The notes under the pieces: model-generated
Database searches by the model: none
What the model was told of the DNA's origin: nothing
What the model saw: only the letters and a program-made list of their open reading frames with translations
Shown: in pieces, positions 1 through 6,995 of the stretch
Numbering within the stretch: position 1 is the stretch's first letter
Layout: each line of letters opens with the position of its first letter
Source of the DNA: a virus
Reading direction: 5' to 3' (one strand)
IMG/VR virus record: IMGVR_UViG_3300032299_001015
Span: 1 to 64,000 of that record
Length of the DNA: 64,000 nucleotides
Translations under genes and position numbers: made by a program

Positions 1-392
1 ATTTCATAAGAAAGTATCTTACATCCAAGACCGCCGTCTTCTTTTTCATAATGCAAAGAACAGTTGCCACACATGACCCCAATTGACGCATCTTTATTTT
101 GGGCTGGAGGCTCATATCCAATCCAAATTCCTGTGCTTTCGTTATCTAAAGGTCCATACTTTTCTGCTAAAGCAACTAAAGAATCATGAAACTCTTTTTC
201 TGGTTCAGATAACTGTTCGTATAAATCTTCCATTTTATTTATTTTTTTAGACTGTGCTTCTGCTGCATACAAGGCACGTTGCTGCTGAATAGCGGCATTA
301 CGAGAGGGGTGTGTGCCATGCACTCGCCCACTTGGACTTACAACAGAATATCCAGATTTACCACGGTAGTTTTGTCTAATATCATATGGCAT
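1..392 (-). CDS. Partial protein with CxxC cysteine motif, 3' end missing
   Basis: The frame is open from an ATG at 392-390 to the left edge, giving about 130 visible residues and no stop. A strong GGGAGG ribosome binding site sits 6 bases before the ATG. The N-terminal 45 residues are basic and polar (MPYDIRQNYRGKSG...), followed by a helical stretch and then a C-x2-C plus downstream Cys pattern (CGNC...GC). Similar Cys patterns occur in short modules of phage capsid-maturation proteins, but that link is from memory and weak. It follows the glycosyltransferase at 423-1580 with a 30-base gap that contains a TATAAT. Function unknown. Confidence 0.75.
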   Translation of the reverse strand, partial: MPYDIRQNYRGKSGYSVVSPSGRVHGTHPSRNAAIQQQRALYAAEAQSKKINKMEDLYEQLSEPEKEFHDSLVALAEKYGPLDNESTGIWIGYEPPAQNKDASIGVMCGNCSLHYEKEDGGLGCKILSYE

Positions 393-422
393 GATCAGCC
401 TCCCAAGCATTTATTAAGTCTA

Positions 423-1580
423 TTATACCTTAAGCAATGAAAATTTACTATTCTTTTCAGCCTGAGCCTTCATATGAATTAGTTCTATCGCCTCTGACCA
501 TTGATATTTAACAGTAAAAATATTAAACTTTTCAGCCACTACCTTGAAGTTCTTCTGTCTTTCTGCATTACGGACTTCTGGGTCTAGTAGTTGTTTAAAA
601 TGTTTAAGCCAATCTTTAGAATTCTTAGCAATTCTTCCAGCACCCGATTCTGCTAGATCACAATACTCTTGTGTATCTGATGCAATAAAAGGAATTCCTG
701 ATAGAGCATACTCTAATCCTTTAAGATTACTTTTAGCCTCATTAAATTGATTGGGGTTTAAAGGGACAATGCCTATATCTATTGGCATAAAAACATTTCC
801 ATAGTATTGTGGACGGGCTCCAGTATATCCGCTGACCCTATCTTCATCAATATTGAGTGCTTCAGCAATCCACTTTGGTCTGTCTAACATGACGCCTGTA
901 TGATGGAATTTGAGATTATTCTGTTCAACAAAAGTTTTTACTGGCCCAGATACATGCTTGAGATCATCATATCTCCACATCATAATACCTACCCAGCCAA
1001 CAGTAGGTTTATTTCCAGACATATCTATTCTGTACATAAAAGTGCTTGGATCTAAAGAATTCTTAACTCTATAAACAGTATCGTTATATTGAAGCATTCT
1101 TTGTTCAAGAAACTTAGTGCTAGCAATGATTCCATCTGCCGCTGAGTATGTTGAGATTAAATGACTTCTATTGTTATCAGGATTCTTTACTGGGTCTGTA
1201 GTAATAAATGCTAGATTATCTTCTGGCAACTGCTCAAAATGATCATCGGTATCAATAATTACTGTTTGTCCTAGTTTCCTGGCTTCTTCGATATATTTAA
1301 CAGCATCTTTATGCATAAATAATTTGAGAATAACAACATCTAATTTGTCAAAGCACCAGTCATACTCTTTAATTATCCCTCTGTAGCCAGCCTTTAATCT
1401 TTCATATGGCTTTACTGCTACAAAGCCTTCACCATCTTTCCAGCCAATTTCCCCAACCATTACCTGATGACCAATTTGATTTAAACTATGTGCAGGAATC
1501 ATCATTCTAACATTAGTACATCCACCAGGCTGACTCTCAATGTGGTCGCCCCAGTCAGTAGACAGAAAGCCAATACGCAT
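423..1580 (-). CDS. Glycosyltransferase-like protein (GT-B type)
   Basis: 385 residues. The N-terminus (MRIGFLSTDWG...PGGCTNVRM) looks like the first beta-strand and glycine loop of GT-B glycosyltransferases. The C-terminal half holds a donor-site-like stretch (LKGLEYALSGIPFIASDTQEY, about residues 285-305) followed by the usual helical tail. It would transfer a sugar from a nucleotide-sugar donor; the acceptor is unknown and could be phage DNA, virion protein or host envelope. It lies after the lysozyme-like gene, apart from the other glycosyltransferases at 52-55 kb. Start ATG at 1580 follows a GGAGA motif. Family assignment fairly safe, substrate unknown. Confidence 0.75.
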   Translation of the reverse strand: MRIGFLSTDWGDHIESQPGGCTNVRMMIPAHSLNQIGHQVMVGEIGWKDGEGFVAVKPYERLKAGYRGIIKEYDWCFDKLDVVILKLFMHKDAVKYIEEARKLGQTVIIDTDDHFEQLPEDNLAFITTDPVKNPDNNRSHLISTYSAADGIIASTKFLEQRMLQYNDTVYRVKNSLDPSTFMYRIDMSGNKPTVGWVGIMMWRYDDLKHVSGPVKTFVEQNNLKFHHTGVMLDRPKWIAEALNIDEDRVSGYTGARPQYYGNVFMPIDIGIVPLNPNQFNEAKSNLKGLEYALSGIPFIASDTQEYCDLAESGAGRIAKNSKDWLKHFKQLLDPEVRNAERQKNFKVVAEKFNIFTVKYQWSEAIELIHMKAQAEKNSKFSLLKV

Positions 1581-1600
1581 TTATTCTCCATTAGTTGTGA

Positions 1601-1647
1601 TGTGGCGGGGGTGTTGCCGCACATTTTATTGTGTTTCCCCCGCCACA
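1601..1647. repeat. 11-bp perfect inverted repeat between two genes
   Basis: The arms at 1601-1611 and 1637-1647 are perfectly complementary and GC-rich (TGTGGCGGGGG and its complement), with a 25-base loop. It lies between the lysozyme-like gene (stop at 1664) and the glycosyltransferase (start at 1580). No T-run follows on the minus strand, so it is not a standard intrinsic terminator; an mRNA-stabilising or processing hairpin is possible. Confidence 0.7.
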
Positions 1648-1663
1648 CCGACTATCTATAAAA

Positions 1664-2284
1664 TTATACCTTTTTTGGCGTACATTTACCAGGAAACAGC
1701 GACCATCCAGTATTGAACGGTGCAATCACCCATGAATATGTCAGGCTAGATCCCCATAGGGAATAATACATTCCTGCATTCTCATACCATGAGTCATTCT
1801 TAAACGAGTAACCGTATCCCCAGTTATGCATTCCATCATTAAGGAAATGCTTTCGAACTATTTCTGATTGCGTTTCTTTATCTAGCATATTATCTCTAGA
1901 CCACCAGGATCTTCCTGACCAGGCACTTGTTTGAATTTGCCAAGTACCTAGGGCTCCAGTAAAATATCTACTAGATTCATCTAGTGATTCATGCTTAGAT
2001 TCGCGCCAGGTAATTGCCCAGGCTCCTCTTAGCATTCCAGGTCTATTAAAACCTGCTTTAAACAGAATCTTTGCCTGCTTATCATTACACTTAGAAGGCA
2101 GGGTCCAGTTTCTATCTGTTACTGCCTTTCTTTCTAATGCGTCAGCGGTGGCAAAGTTTCCCGTACCTTCCGCCAAGGGCGCAGACTTAGCATACGCCAT
2201 GCTTGGTGCAGCAATAAAAGTAATTGCCAAAACTGCGGCGGCAATCCAATCTACTGCCAAACCAATTTGGTTTTTTGTCGTCAT
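1664..2284 (-). CDS. Secreted lysozyme/transglycosylase-like endolysin
   Basis: 206 residues from the ATG at 2284, chosen because an AAGGAGG ribosome binding site precedes it; the upstream in-frame ATG has none. Residues 9-30 form a hydrophobic segment ending in SMAYA, followed by KSA, a credible signal peptide with cleavage after about residue 32. The mature part has a lysozyme-like core: ITWRESKH with candidate catalytic Glu95, then GALGTWQIQTSAW, matching the Glu and the G-x-x-Q-I pattern of SLT-type transglycosylases. It should cut peptidoglycan, either for host lysis via Sec export or during infection. No holin was recognised. Gene stop overlaps a TATAAT. Confidence 0.75.
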   Translation of the reverse strand: MTTKNQIGLAVDWIAAAVLAITFIAAPSMAYAKSAPLAEGTGNFATADALERKAVTDRNWTLPSKCNDKQAKILFKAGFNRPGMLRGAWAITWRESKHESLDESSRYFTGALGTWQIQTSAWSGRSWWSRDNMLDKETQSEIVRKHFLNDGMHNWGYGYSFKNDSWYENAGMYYSLWGSSLTYSWVIAPFNTGWSLFPGKCTPKKV

Positions 2285-2334
2285 ATTGACCTCCTTGGGC
2301 GGCAACATCTATTTATTCTACAGCATAAGAATAA

Positions 2335-2439
2335 TTACCAGTTAATTATTTCTAGCATGTTATTGTACATATTAATATGTGGCTTTAATGCATAACCGTT
2401 ATCAGTTTTTACTAAACAGTAAAAAGTAAAGTATGTCAT
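2335..2439 (-). CDS. Very small hypothetical protein (34 aa)
   Basis: Reading frame of 34 residues (MTYFTFYCLVKTDNGY...) whose ATG overlaps the stop of the preceding gene (ATGA at 2436-2439). No good ribosome binding site is visible, so translation would depend on coupling. It fills the gap ahead of the lysozyme-like gene. No family recognised; may be a chance frame. Confidence 0.35.
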   Translation of the reverse strand: MTYFTFYCLVKTDNGYALKPHINMYNNMLEIINW

Positions 2440-2669
2440 TCTAAAATCATTAACGATAAAGATTCATAGGCTGCTAAAGCCTCATTACAAATAAATGCAG
2501 ACCTAATATCATTGTTTTCATTTAATGAAACTAAGATATGACTTTTTTCTTCTTCTTTTATCTCTTGAAGAATACTAATAAAAGAATCTAATACTTGTTC
2601 TACAACTAAATCATCTAGTTGTACATCCTCTTTTATTTTATTTAAAAAGTGTTTTCTATTAATATTCAT
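2436..2669 (-). CDS. Small acidic hypothetical protein (77 aa)
   Basis: 77 residues, acidic and predicted largely helical, no recognised family, no membrane segment. It is the first gene behind the promoter at 2709-2738, with an AAAGGAT ribosome binding site, and heads the short operon ending in the lysozyme-like gene. A role in lysis timing or regulation is possible from position only. Confidence 0.6.
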   Translation of the reverse strand: MNINRKHFLNKIKEDVQLDDLVVEQVLDSFISILQEIKEEEKSHILVSLNENNDIRSAFICNEALAAYESLSLMILE

Positions 2670-2695
2670 TTTTATCCTTTATCACATAATGACTT

Positions 2696-2728
2696 GCCCA
2701 CGATACCAATAATACAGTAATCGTGGGC
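2696..2728. promoter_or_regulatory. 9-bp inverted repeat overlapping a promoter, operator-like
   Basis: Arms GCCCACGAT (2696-2704) and ATCGTGGGC (2720-2728) are perfect complements separated by 15 bases, and the -10 box of the promoter at 2709-2738 lies in the loop. The position fits a repressor operator. It could also form an RNA hairpin in transcripts from upstream, but no T-run follows, so terminator function is unlikely. Confidence 0.5.
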
Positions 2729-2738
2729 GGTGTGTCAA
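2709..2738 (-). promoter_or_regulatory. Sigma70-type promoter for the 2669-1664 operon
   Basis: A perfect -35 TTGACA (2738-2733) is followed by an 18-base spacer and -10 TATTAT (2714-2709). It lies in the gap between the 52-residue gene ending at 2742 and the gene starting at 2669. This is the best canonical promoter seen in the window. Confidence 0.7.
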
Positions 2739-2741
2739 TGA

Positions 2742-2900
2742 TTATGACTGTCGGGAAAAGATAGCATCAATTTCTGCTACATGGGACGGGCCAAATCGTG
2801 CGGCCTCATGCCTTGCTCTTTCCCATTCACTCTGAAGTTTATAGTTGCTTGTGGCATCTGTTCTAAATACTTCTGAGAAAAAATGTACAAACGCTCTCAT
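2742..2900 (-). CDS. Small hypothetical protein (52 aa)
   Basis: 52 residues (MRAFVHFFSEVFRTD...), ATG at 2900 with a near-perfect AGGAGG ribosome binding site 5 bases upstream, and its own upstream promoter-like sequence at 2929-2957. The C-terminal half is helical and charged. No family recognised. The strong initiation signals make it a likely real gene despite its size. Confidence 0.65.
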   Translation of the reverse strand: MRAFVHFFSEVFRTDATSNYKLQSEWERARHEAARFGPSHVAEIDAIFSRQS

Positions 2901-2928
2901 AATATCCTCCTTGTGGGTTGATACTTTA

Positions 2929-2957
2929 ATCTTATCAGGCTAACTCTAAGAGGTCAA
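2929..2957 (-). promoter_or_regulatory. Extended -10 promoter ahead of the 52-aa gene
   Basis: -35 TTGACC (2957-2952), 17-base spacer, -10 TAAGAT (2934-2929) preceded by TGA, which makes the extended -10 TGn. It ends 28 bases before the ATG of the gene at 2742-2900 and just after the stop of the gene at 2984-3151. Confidence 0.6.
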
Positions 2958-2983
2958 ATTTAAAACGCTCTTTGTGACCAGGA

Positions 2984-3151
2984 TCACTCATCATAGTCCC
3001 ATCGAATAATCATCATTGCATATCTTAACCCCTGTCTAAACCACTCTGCCTCTGAAGAATAATCTTCTGCAAAAGGAGTTTCGATACATTCTTCTATTTG
3101 ATCTGAGAATCTATCTCGCCAATATTTTTGGCATTCATCATCGCTATGCAT
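2984..3151 (-). CDS. Small acidic hypothetical protein (55 aa)
   Basis: 55 residues (MHSDDECQKYWRDRFSDQIEE...), acidic and rich in Trp and Tyr, starting 8 bases after the 3' end of the tRNA-Asn gene. The ribosome binding site (GTGGA) is weak. No family recognised; frame length and composition fit a small phage protein. Confidence 0.5.
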   Translation of the reverse strand: MHSDDECQKYWRDRFSDQIEECIETPFAEDYSSEAEWFRQGLRYAMMIIRWDYDE

Positions 3152-3159
3152 TTCCACGC

Positions 3160-3230
3160 TGGCATGGTACGATTCGAACGTACAACCTTCCCGTTAACAG
3201 CGGGATACTCTGCCGTTGAGTTACATGCCA
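3160..3230 (-). tRNA. tRNA-Asn (anticodon GTT)
   Basis: 71-base cloverleaf: perfect 7-bp acceptor stem TGGCATG/CATGCCA, D-stem ACTC/GAGT, anticodon stem TCCCG/CGGGA with loop CTGTTAA giving anticodon GTT, and T-arm TACG-TTCGAAT-CGTA. No CCA is encoded. It sits between the HNH gene and a small gene. Confidence 0.93.
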
Positions 3231-3235
3231 TTAAA

Positions 3236-3646
3236 TTAATCGATAGTTTTATATCCAGATTGATTTCTTGAATATGTTCTTATTCTGTGGCAGTTAGCGC
3301 AAACTACATCACATTTTTCTAATTCTAAAATAGCCTTTTCCCAAGAATATCTTCTTAATATTTGAGTTGGACTATCTACTTTAGTATACCCTGGCTTGTG
3401 ATCAAAATCTAGCATCCAATGAGGATATTTTTCTCCGCAGTCAATGCATCCAATGACTTCCTTATATTCCCATAATTTTCTTGTTAATATAGTTCTACTA
3501 CGAGTAGAACGATTTCTAGTTTTTTCCTTTTGACCGTTTCCAAGATGATATGCTATTGTTCCCTTAGAGCAGCCAAGAATTTTTTGTATCTCACGATATG
3601 ATTTTCCCTGAGATTTTAATTCAATAATTTTTTCTTTATGCTTCAT
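3236..3646 (-). CDS. HTH-HNH homing-type endonuclease
   Basis: 136 residues. Residues 8-36 form a helix-turn-helix (KSYREIQKILGCSKGTIAYHL), joined to an HNH nuclease: zinc pair C67-x2-C70, catalytic-type LDFDHKPG with D82/H83, and VCANCHR with C116, C119 and H120. Free-standing HNH proteins of this layout are common phage homing endonucleases; some small HNH proteins instead assist terminase, and the terminase lies only 1.6 kb away. It is flanked by tRNA-Asn and tRNA-Gln, a frequent landing place for mobile nucleases. A TATAAT lies 12 bases before its ATG. Confidence 0.88.
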   Translation of the reverse strand: MKHKEKIIELKSQGKSYREIQKILGCSKGTIAYHLGNGQKEKTRNRSTRSRTILTRKLWEYKEVIGCIDCGEKYPHWMLDFDHKPGYTKVDSPTQILRRYSWEKAILELEKCDVVCANCHRIRTYSRNQSGYKTID

Positions 3647-3679
3647 GGTTCGATTATATCATACAATTCGAACAATCGC

Positions 3680-3750
3680 TCCCAATCAAGGGTTCAAACC
3701 TCGTCCTCCAGATCCAAAGTCTAGCGTGCTGTCGATTACACCAATCGGGA
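3680..3750 (-). tRNA. tRNA-Gln (anticodon TTG)
   Basis: 71 bases: acceptor TCCCGAT/ATTGGGA (one G-T pair), D-stem GTG/CAC, anticodon stem CTAGA/TCTGG with loop CTTTGGA giving anticodon TTG, and T-arm with loop TTTGAAC. No CCA encoded. The D-loop lacks a GG pair, which is atypical. Its first bases adjoin the tRNA-like inverted-repeat element at 3756-3857. Confidence 0.88.
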
Positions 3751-3755
3751 AAAGA

Positions 3756-3857
3756 CCGATGTGCCAGCGGGTAACTACACCATCCCAAGGTTTTCTGCAC
3801 GTTTGACTAACTTCATGCTGGTATCAACCGCGTAACTCGGCATTGCTGGCACATCGG
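3756..3857 (-). other. tRNA-like remnant enclosed by a 13-bp perfect inverted repeat
   Basis: CCGATGTGCCAGC at 3756-3768 and its exact complement at 3845-3857 enclose 76 bases with no reading frame of note. On the minus strand the 3' part resembles the 5' half of a tRNA: a GGTGTAGTTACCC..CTGGCAC D-arm like the one in the adjacent tRNA-Gln, and an anticodon-type stem ATCGG/CCGAT around TCTTTTC, whose 3' strand is the acceptor of tRNA-Gln. No T-arm belongs to it. It could be a decayed tRNA-Lys, a structured RNA, or a hairpin with a short T-run. Confidence 0.45.
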
Positions 3858-3860
3858 AGT

Positions 3861-4220
3861 CTATTTAGTTATATCGAAAGGACTGCCTTCCCACATTTTT
3901 TTCATCCTATTAACGATTGCTCTCGACCAGGAATATCCTGCGTCACCGCCCCAGGCATCCCACATTATCTTTCCATTCGATGGATAGCCTTCTTCACCAG
4001 GAGAGAATCCCTTTCCCTGCTTATCTACTTCATGTCTAGAGAAGTAAGAATACATTCTCTTAACTGTGTCTAATGAAAGGGATTCTTTTCTTGCCAGTTG
4101 TCCCGCTCGCGTCCATCCAACAGATGTTCCTGCGCCTTTAGCCTTTCCTTCTTCTTTCCACTTCAATGCTCGTTTCGCATTTGATGACATAGCATCAGTG
4201 GGTTTGTATGTTTCAGCCAT
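3861..4220 (-). CDS. Conserved phage protein with WGGDAG motif
   Basis: 119 residues. It carries a conserved-looking block: NAKRALKWKEEG, GTSVGWTRAGQLA, MYSYFSRHEVDKQGK and IMWDAWGGDAGYSW. I know this arrangement as a stand-alone small protein or a module of phage capsid-maturation and other proteins, of unknown function. The ATG at 4220 overlaps the end of the small zinc-finger gene and follows a GGAG site. It is not clearly nuclease or structural. Confidence 0.7.
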   Translation of the reverse strand: MAETYKPTDAMSSNAKRALKWKEEGKAKGAGTSVGWTRAGQLARKESLSLDTVKRMYSYFSRHEVDKQGKGFSPGEEGYPSNGKIMWDAWGGDAGYSWSRAIVNRMKKMWEGSPFDITK

Positions 4221-4344
4221 TTATTTTTCTCCACATCCAAAAACTAATATAATATGCATGGAAGTGTTTATGGCAAACTTCGGCTTTGAAGTTATCTCTT
4301 TCTCCCTGCCATTCTGCTGGGCTACCACAAAATTTACATTCCAT
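4213..4344 (-). CDS. Tiny zinc-binding protein (43 aa)
   Basis: 43 residues starting MECKFCGSPAEW, with a C-x2-C pair (C3, C6), then C24 and H25/H28/H30 in EVCHKHFH, enough ligands for one zinc site. Its end overlaps the next gene start by 8 bases (ATGGCTGA), and its start lies 7 bases after the methyltransferase stop. Translational coupling is likely. Function unknown. Confidence 0.6.
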   Translation of the reverse strand: MECKFCGSPAEWQGERDNFKAEVCHKHFHAYYISFWMWRKING

Positions 4345-4350
4345 AACAAA

Positions 4351-4893
4351 TTATAGCATTCCAAGTTTTGTCGCATAATCATACATCATAATTCCACTTG
4401 CGACACTAACATTTAGACTACGAACACTTCCAAGTTGTGGAATCATAACAACATCGTCTGCCATTCCAAGACCCATGGGGCTTACGCCCCTTGCTTCTTC
4501 ACCAAAAATCATAAAGGTATTCGGACTCCACTCGTATTGAGTAATTGGAATAGCCCCAGGAACATTATCCACTGCCACCCACTTCATGTCTCTGATATGA
4601 GGCTCATTAAGATAAATATGATCTAGTGATGGAGCGTATTTAAGATGAACATAGTTTTGAGTTCCCACTGCTCCACGCCTATCCCATCTTTTATTACCAA
4701 TGATCCATGACTCTTTTGCTAGAAAAGCGTTACTGTTACGAATTCCAGATGCTTTATTAAAGTCACCAGAAATATTTTCAAAGCCTACAACAAATGGAAG
4801 TCGGCGGCTATCAAGATCTGCTTTAATTTGATCATTCTCCCACTCCTTGTAGTAGTCAATAACGTTTCTAGTATCCTTTCCAATCTCCACCAT
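4351..4893 (-). CDS. SpoU/TrmH-family RNA 2'-O-methyltransferase
   Basis: 180 residues carrying all three SPOUT motifs of the SpoU/TrmH family: motif 1 N40-ISGDFNKASGIRN with the catalytic-type Asn and Arg, motif 2 FMIFGEEARGV at 128-137, and motif 3 IPQLGSVRSLNVSVAS at 151-166 that forms the AdoMet-binding knot. Members methylate the 2'-OH of tRNA or rRNA ribose. No N-terminal RNA-binding extension is seen, so it resembles compact TrmL/TrmH enzymes. It sits between terminase and the tRNA genes, suggesting a role on phage or host tRNA; the substrate is unproven. Confidence 0.88.
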   Translation of the reverse strand: MVEIGKDTRNVIDYYKEWENDQIKADLDSRRLPFVVGFENISGDFNKASGIRNSNAFLAKESWIIGNKRWDRRGAVGTQNYVHLKYAPSLDHIYLNEPHIRDMKWVAVDNVPGAIPITQYEWSPNTFMIFGEEARGVSPMGLGMADDVVMIPQLGSVRSLNVSVASGIMMYDYATKLGML

Positions 4894-5218
4894 GATACGC
4901 TCCTGTACTGTAAATGAGATACATCATTGATTTTTCATCTTCTGTAAGGTTATCCGACTGCACCCATTCTTCAGATTTATTTGTAAGATAGATGTATGCT
5001 TCTCCGTCTTCATCCATCTTTAAATCTAGAAATCCTTTAAACCATAATGAATTCATAATGTCTGAATCCATTTCCCTCATGTACTCAACTACTTCCGCCT
5101 GTTCTTCATAAAAGAGTGGAGTAATCTTATACAGCGGATCACCTACAGGGTTATATCCTACCACCTTGATGTAACCTTTATCAAGCAATATTTTTATCAG
5201 GTCTTCGCTCATGTCCAT
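4868..5218 (-). CDS. Hypothetical protein (116 aa), winged-helix-like
   Basis: 116 residues, acidic. The first 35 residues (EDLIKILLDKGYIKVVG...PLYKITPLFYEEQ) read like a small winged helix with a helix then a beta-hairpin. It starts 2 bases after the terminase stop and overlaps the methyltransferase start by 26 bases. No family recognised; a terminase-linked or regulatory role is guesswork. Confidence 0.6.
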   Translation of the reverse strand: MDMSEDLIKILLDKGYIKVVGYNPVGDPLYKITPLFYEEQAEVVEYMREMDSDIMNSLWFKGFLDLKMDEDGEAYIYLTNKSEEWVQSDNLTEDEKSMMYLIYSTGAYHGGDWKGY

Positions 5219-5219
5219 A

Positions 5220-6995
5220 CTAGATCATCCCTATTGATTGAATATAATCATCTATATTATTAGATGATGGAGGAGGAGTGATAACATTTTTCTCCGCCTC
5301 TTCCCTCCGCTGGTCTCTAATAAATTGCTTGTATGTATGCACTTCTATCTCTATTTCTTCCGACTCTTTTCTAGTATTTGAAATAGTGTTATAGATAGAT
5401 CCACATACGGCATCAGAGAGATCCTTTGATCCTTTTCTTGGGTGGTCAACCTTATCTCTAATTATTCTTAGTTGCAGCAATTCATCTGTTAGAAGTTTAA
5501 TGTCTGGACCTATAATTCTTTCCTCTCCTACTAACATAGCCATATCATCGTAATGCTTCTTGGCTACAGAAAGTGTTTCTGTTTCTATTCCAGCCATTCT
5601 AAGTTCTGCCATAATGTCATGAGAGTTCCACCTATCAAAGGTCACCTTTTTAATATTGAATCCCCTAGATCTAAGATCTATAATAAATTGTTTTACCTCT
5701 GAAAAATCTACAGATTTATCAGCGGTGGGAGTCCACCATCTTACACAATCTACTACAACTATTGGACTTACAACTCTGTGACTCATAAATGATTTAATCT
5801 GAACCCACCTGTCAACATGGGACATGGCTACAGCACAATGATCATGTTTCTGGGCAAGATCAACGTGTATGTAATATTCTTTACCATCCTGTGGAATAAA
5901 CCAATCTTTAAATCTTCCATCCTCGTCTACACCATTCATTGGTTGATTAAAGCACGCCAGAATCTTTTCTTTTGATTTAAAGAATGCATCTACTGCATCT
6001 GGAGGCATACAGGCAAATCTTCCAAGAGCGTCGATTGGATTGTTATAGAAGGCAATTTTAAAATCATTGATAGATCTAGTTGGATTAACTTCCCAGGTAG
6101 GTCTCTTTAATGCAAATACTTTAGGGTACTTATAAGCATTAATTTGATCCTCTTCCCACTCAACAGTGAATTCGTTCCCTGGCATATTCTCTAGTTCTTC
6201 ATCTAGTTTAAATGTATGAGATCTAATGATGACTTCTTTGTCCGCCACGACTGCATCATATCTTTGCTGGATAAAGTCATTCTTATATCGGGGGAAAGAT
6301 AGTAGGACTACCTTACCAAAATCTGGGAATCGTGAATCTACAGAGGCTCTATACATATCATAGATCGCCTGCCCAGTTTTAGACTGTTCGTTGCCACTTG
6401 TAGAAATAGTGCTGAAGCCAGAAATCTCGTCAAGGATCACACAGATAACGTTGTAACCTTCCCATGACTCTCTCTCTGAGTGACCAGAGTGACATGTAAT
6501 GGATTTATCGAACGATACGCTTTGCGCTGTAATGCTGTACTTGCCAGTAAACCACGGAGAATCTTCAACTCTTTTTCTAAAGCCCTTAAAGAATACGTTC
6601 TTTGCTTGTTCAGAGTTGATAGCAATATTAATAATGTCAATAGAGTCACCTGGGGGCTTGCCAAAATATTTGGCTGGATCTTTTAAGCATAGAAGCAAAT
6701 ATACAAGATAGGTTACTGAGATTGTAGAAAGATAATCTTTACCCGACCCTTTTCCTAATTGCAAAATTACTTCATTACAAGTTTGACGGGATCTTTTAAG
6801 ACCCTCTTCTTCTCCATATAACTTAGTCAGAGTTTCTTTTTTGTAGATTTGAGTCATGGCTCTAATCGATTGATATTGATATGAAGATAGGGGTGGAAGG
6901 TGTAGATAATCTTCATTGGTAACAAACTCTTCAACTGTTACGGGGCGTTCTTCAAACTCATCATCCTCCAACGCCGATATAAAATCATCAAACAT
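5220..6995 (-). CDS. terL: Terminase large subunit (ATPase and nuclease)
   Basis: 591 residues. ATPase domain with Walker A GKGSGKD (81-87) and Walker B VICVILDE (183-190). The C-terminal RNase H-like nuclease shows an acidic strand YIHVDLAQKHDH (Asp near 375), a middle VTFDRWNSHD, and a final DLSDAVCGS near 523. The enzyme pumps DNA into the prohead through the portal and cuts the concatemer. The ATG overlaps the stop of the upstream small-subunit candidate (TAATG). It lies about 42 kb away from the portal gene, with the tail and replication genes between. Confidence 0.95.
   Translation of the reverse strand: MFDDFISALEDDEFEERPVTVEEFVTNEDYLHLPPLSSYQYQSIRAMTQIYKKETLTKLYGEEEGLKRSRQTCNEVILQLGKGSGKDYLSTISVTYLVYLLLCLKDPAKYFGKPPGDSIDIINIAINSEQAKNVFFKGFRKRVEDSPWFTGKYSITAQSVSFDKSITCHSGHSERESWEGYNVICVILDEISGFSTISTSGNEQSKTGQAIYDMYRASVDSRFPDFGKVVLLSFPRYKNDFIQQRYDAVVADKEVIIRSHTFKLDEELENMPGNEFTVEWEEDQINAYKYPKVFALKRPTWEVNPTRSINDFKIAFYNNPIDALGRFACMPPDAVDAFFKSKEKILACFNQPMNGVDEDGRFKDWFIPQDGKEYYIHVDLAQKHDHCAVAMSHVDRWVQIKSFMSHRVVSPIVVVDCVRWWTPTADKSVDFSEVKQFIIDLRSRGFNIKKVTFDRWNSHDIMAELRMAGIETETLSVAKKHYDDMAMLVGEERIIGPDIKLLTDELLQLRIIRDKVDHPRKGSKDLSDAVCGSIYNTISNTRKESEEIEIEVHTYKQFIRDQRREEAEKNVITPPPSSNNIDDYIQSIGMI

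Noticed and set aside
1601-1647. GC-rich hairpin as intrinsic terminator
   Set aside because: No T-run follows on the minus strand and the 25-base loop is long; kept only as an inverted repeat.
3751-3800. A complete tRNA-Lys (anticodon TTT) overlapping tRNA-Gln
   Set aside because: The anticodon-type loop has C where U33 is required and there is no T-arm; reported only as a tRNA-like remnant.
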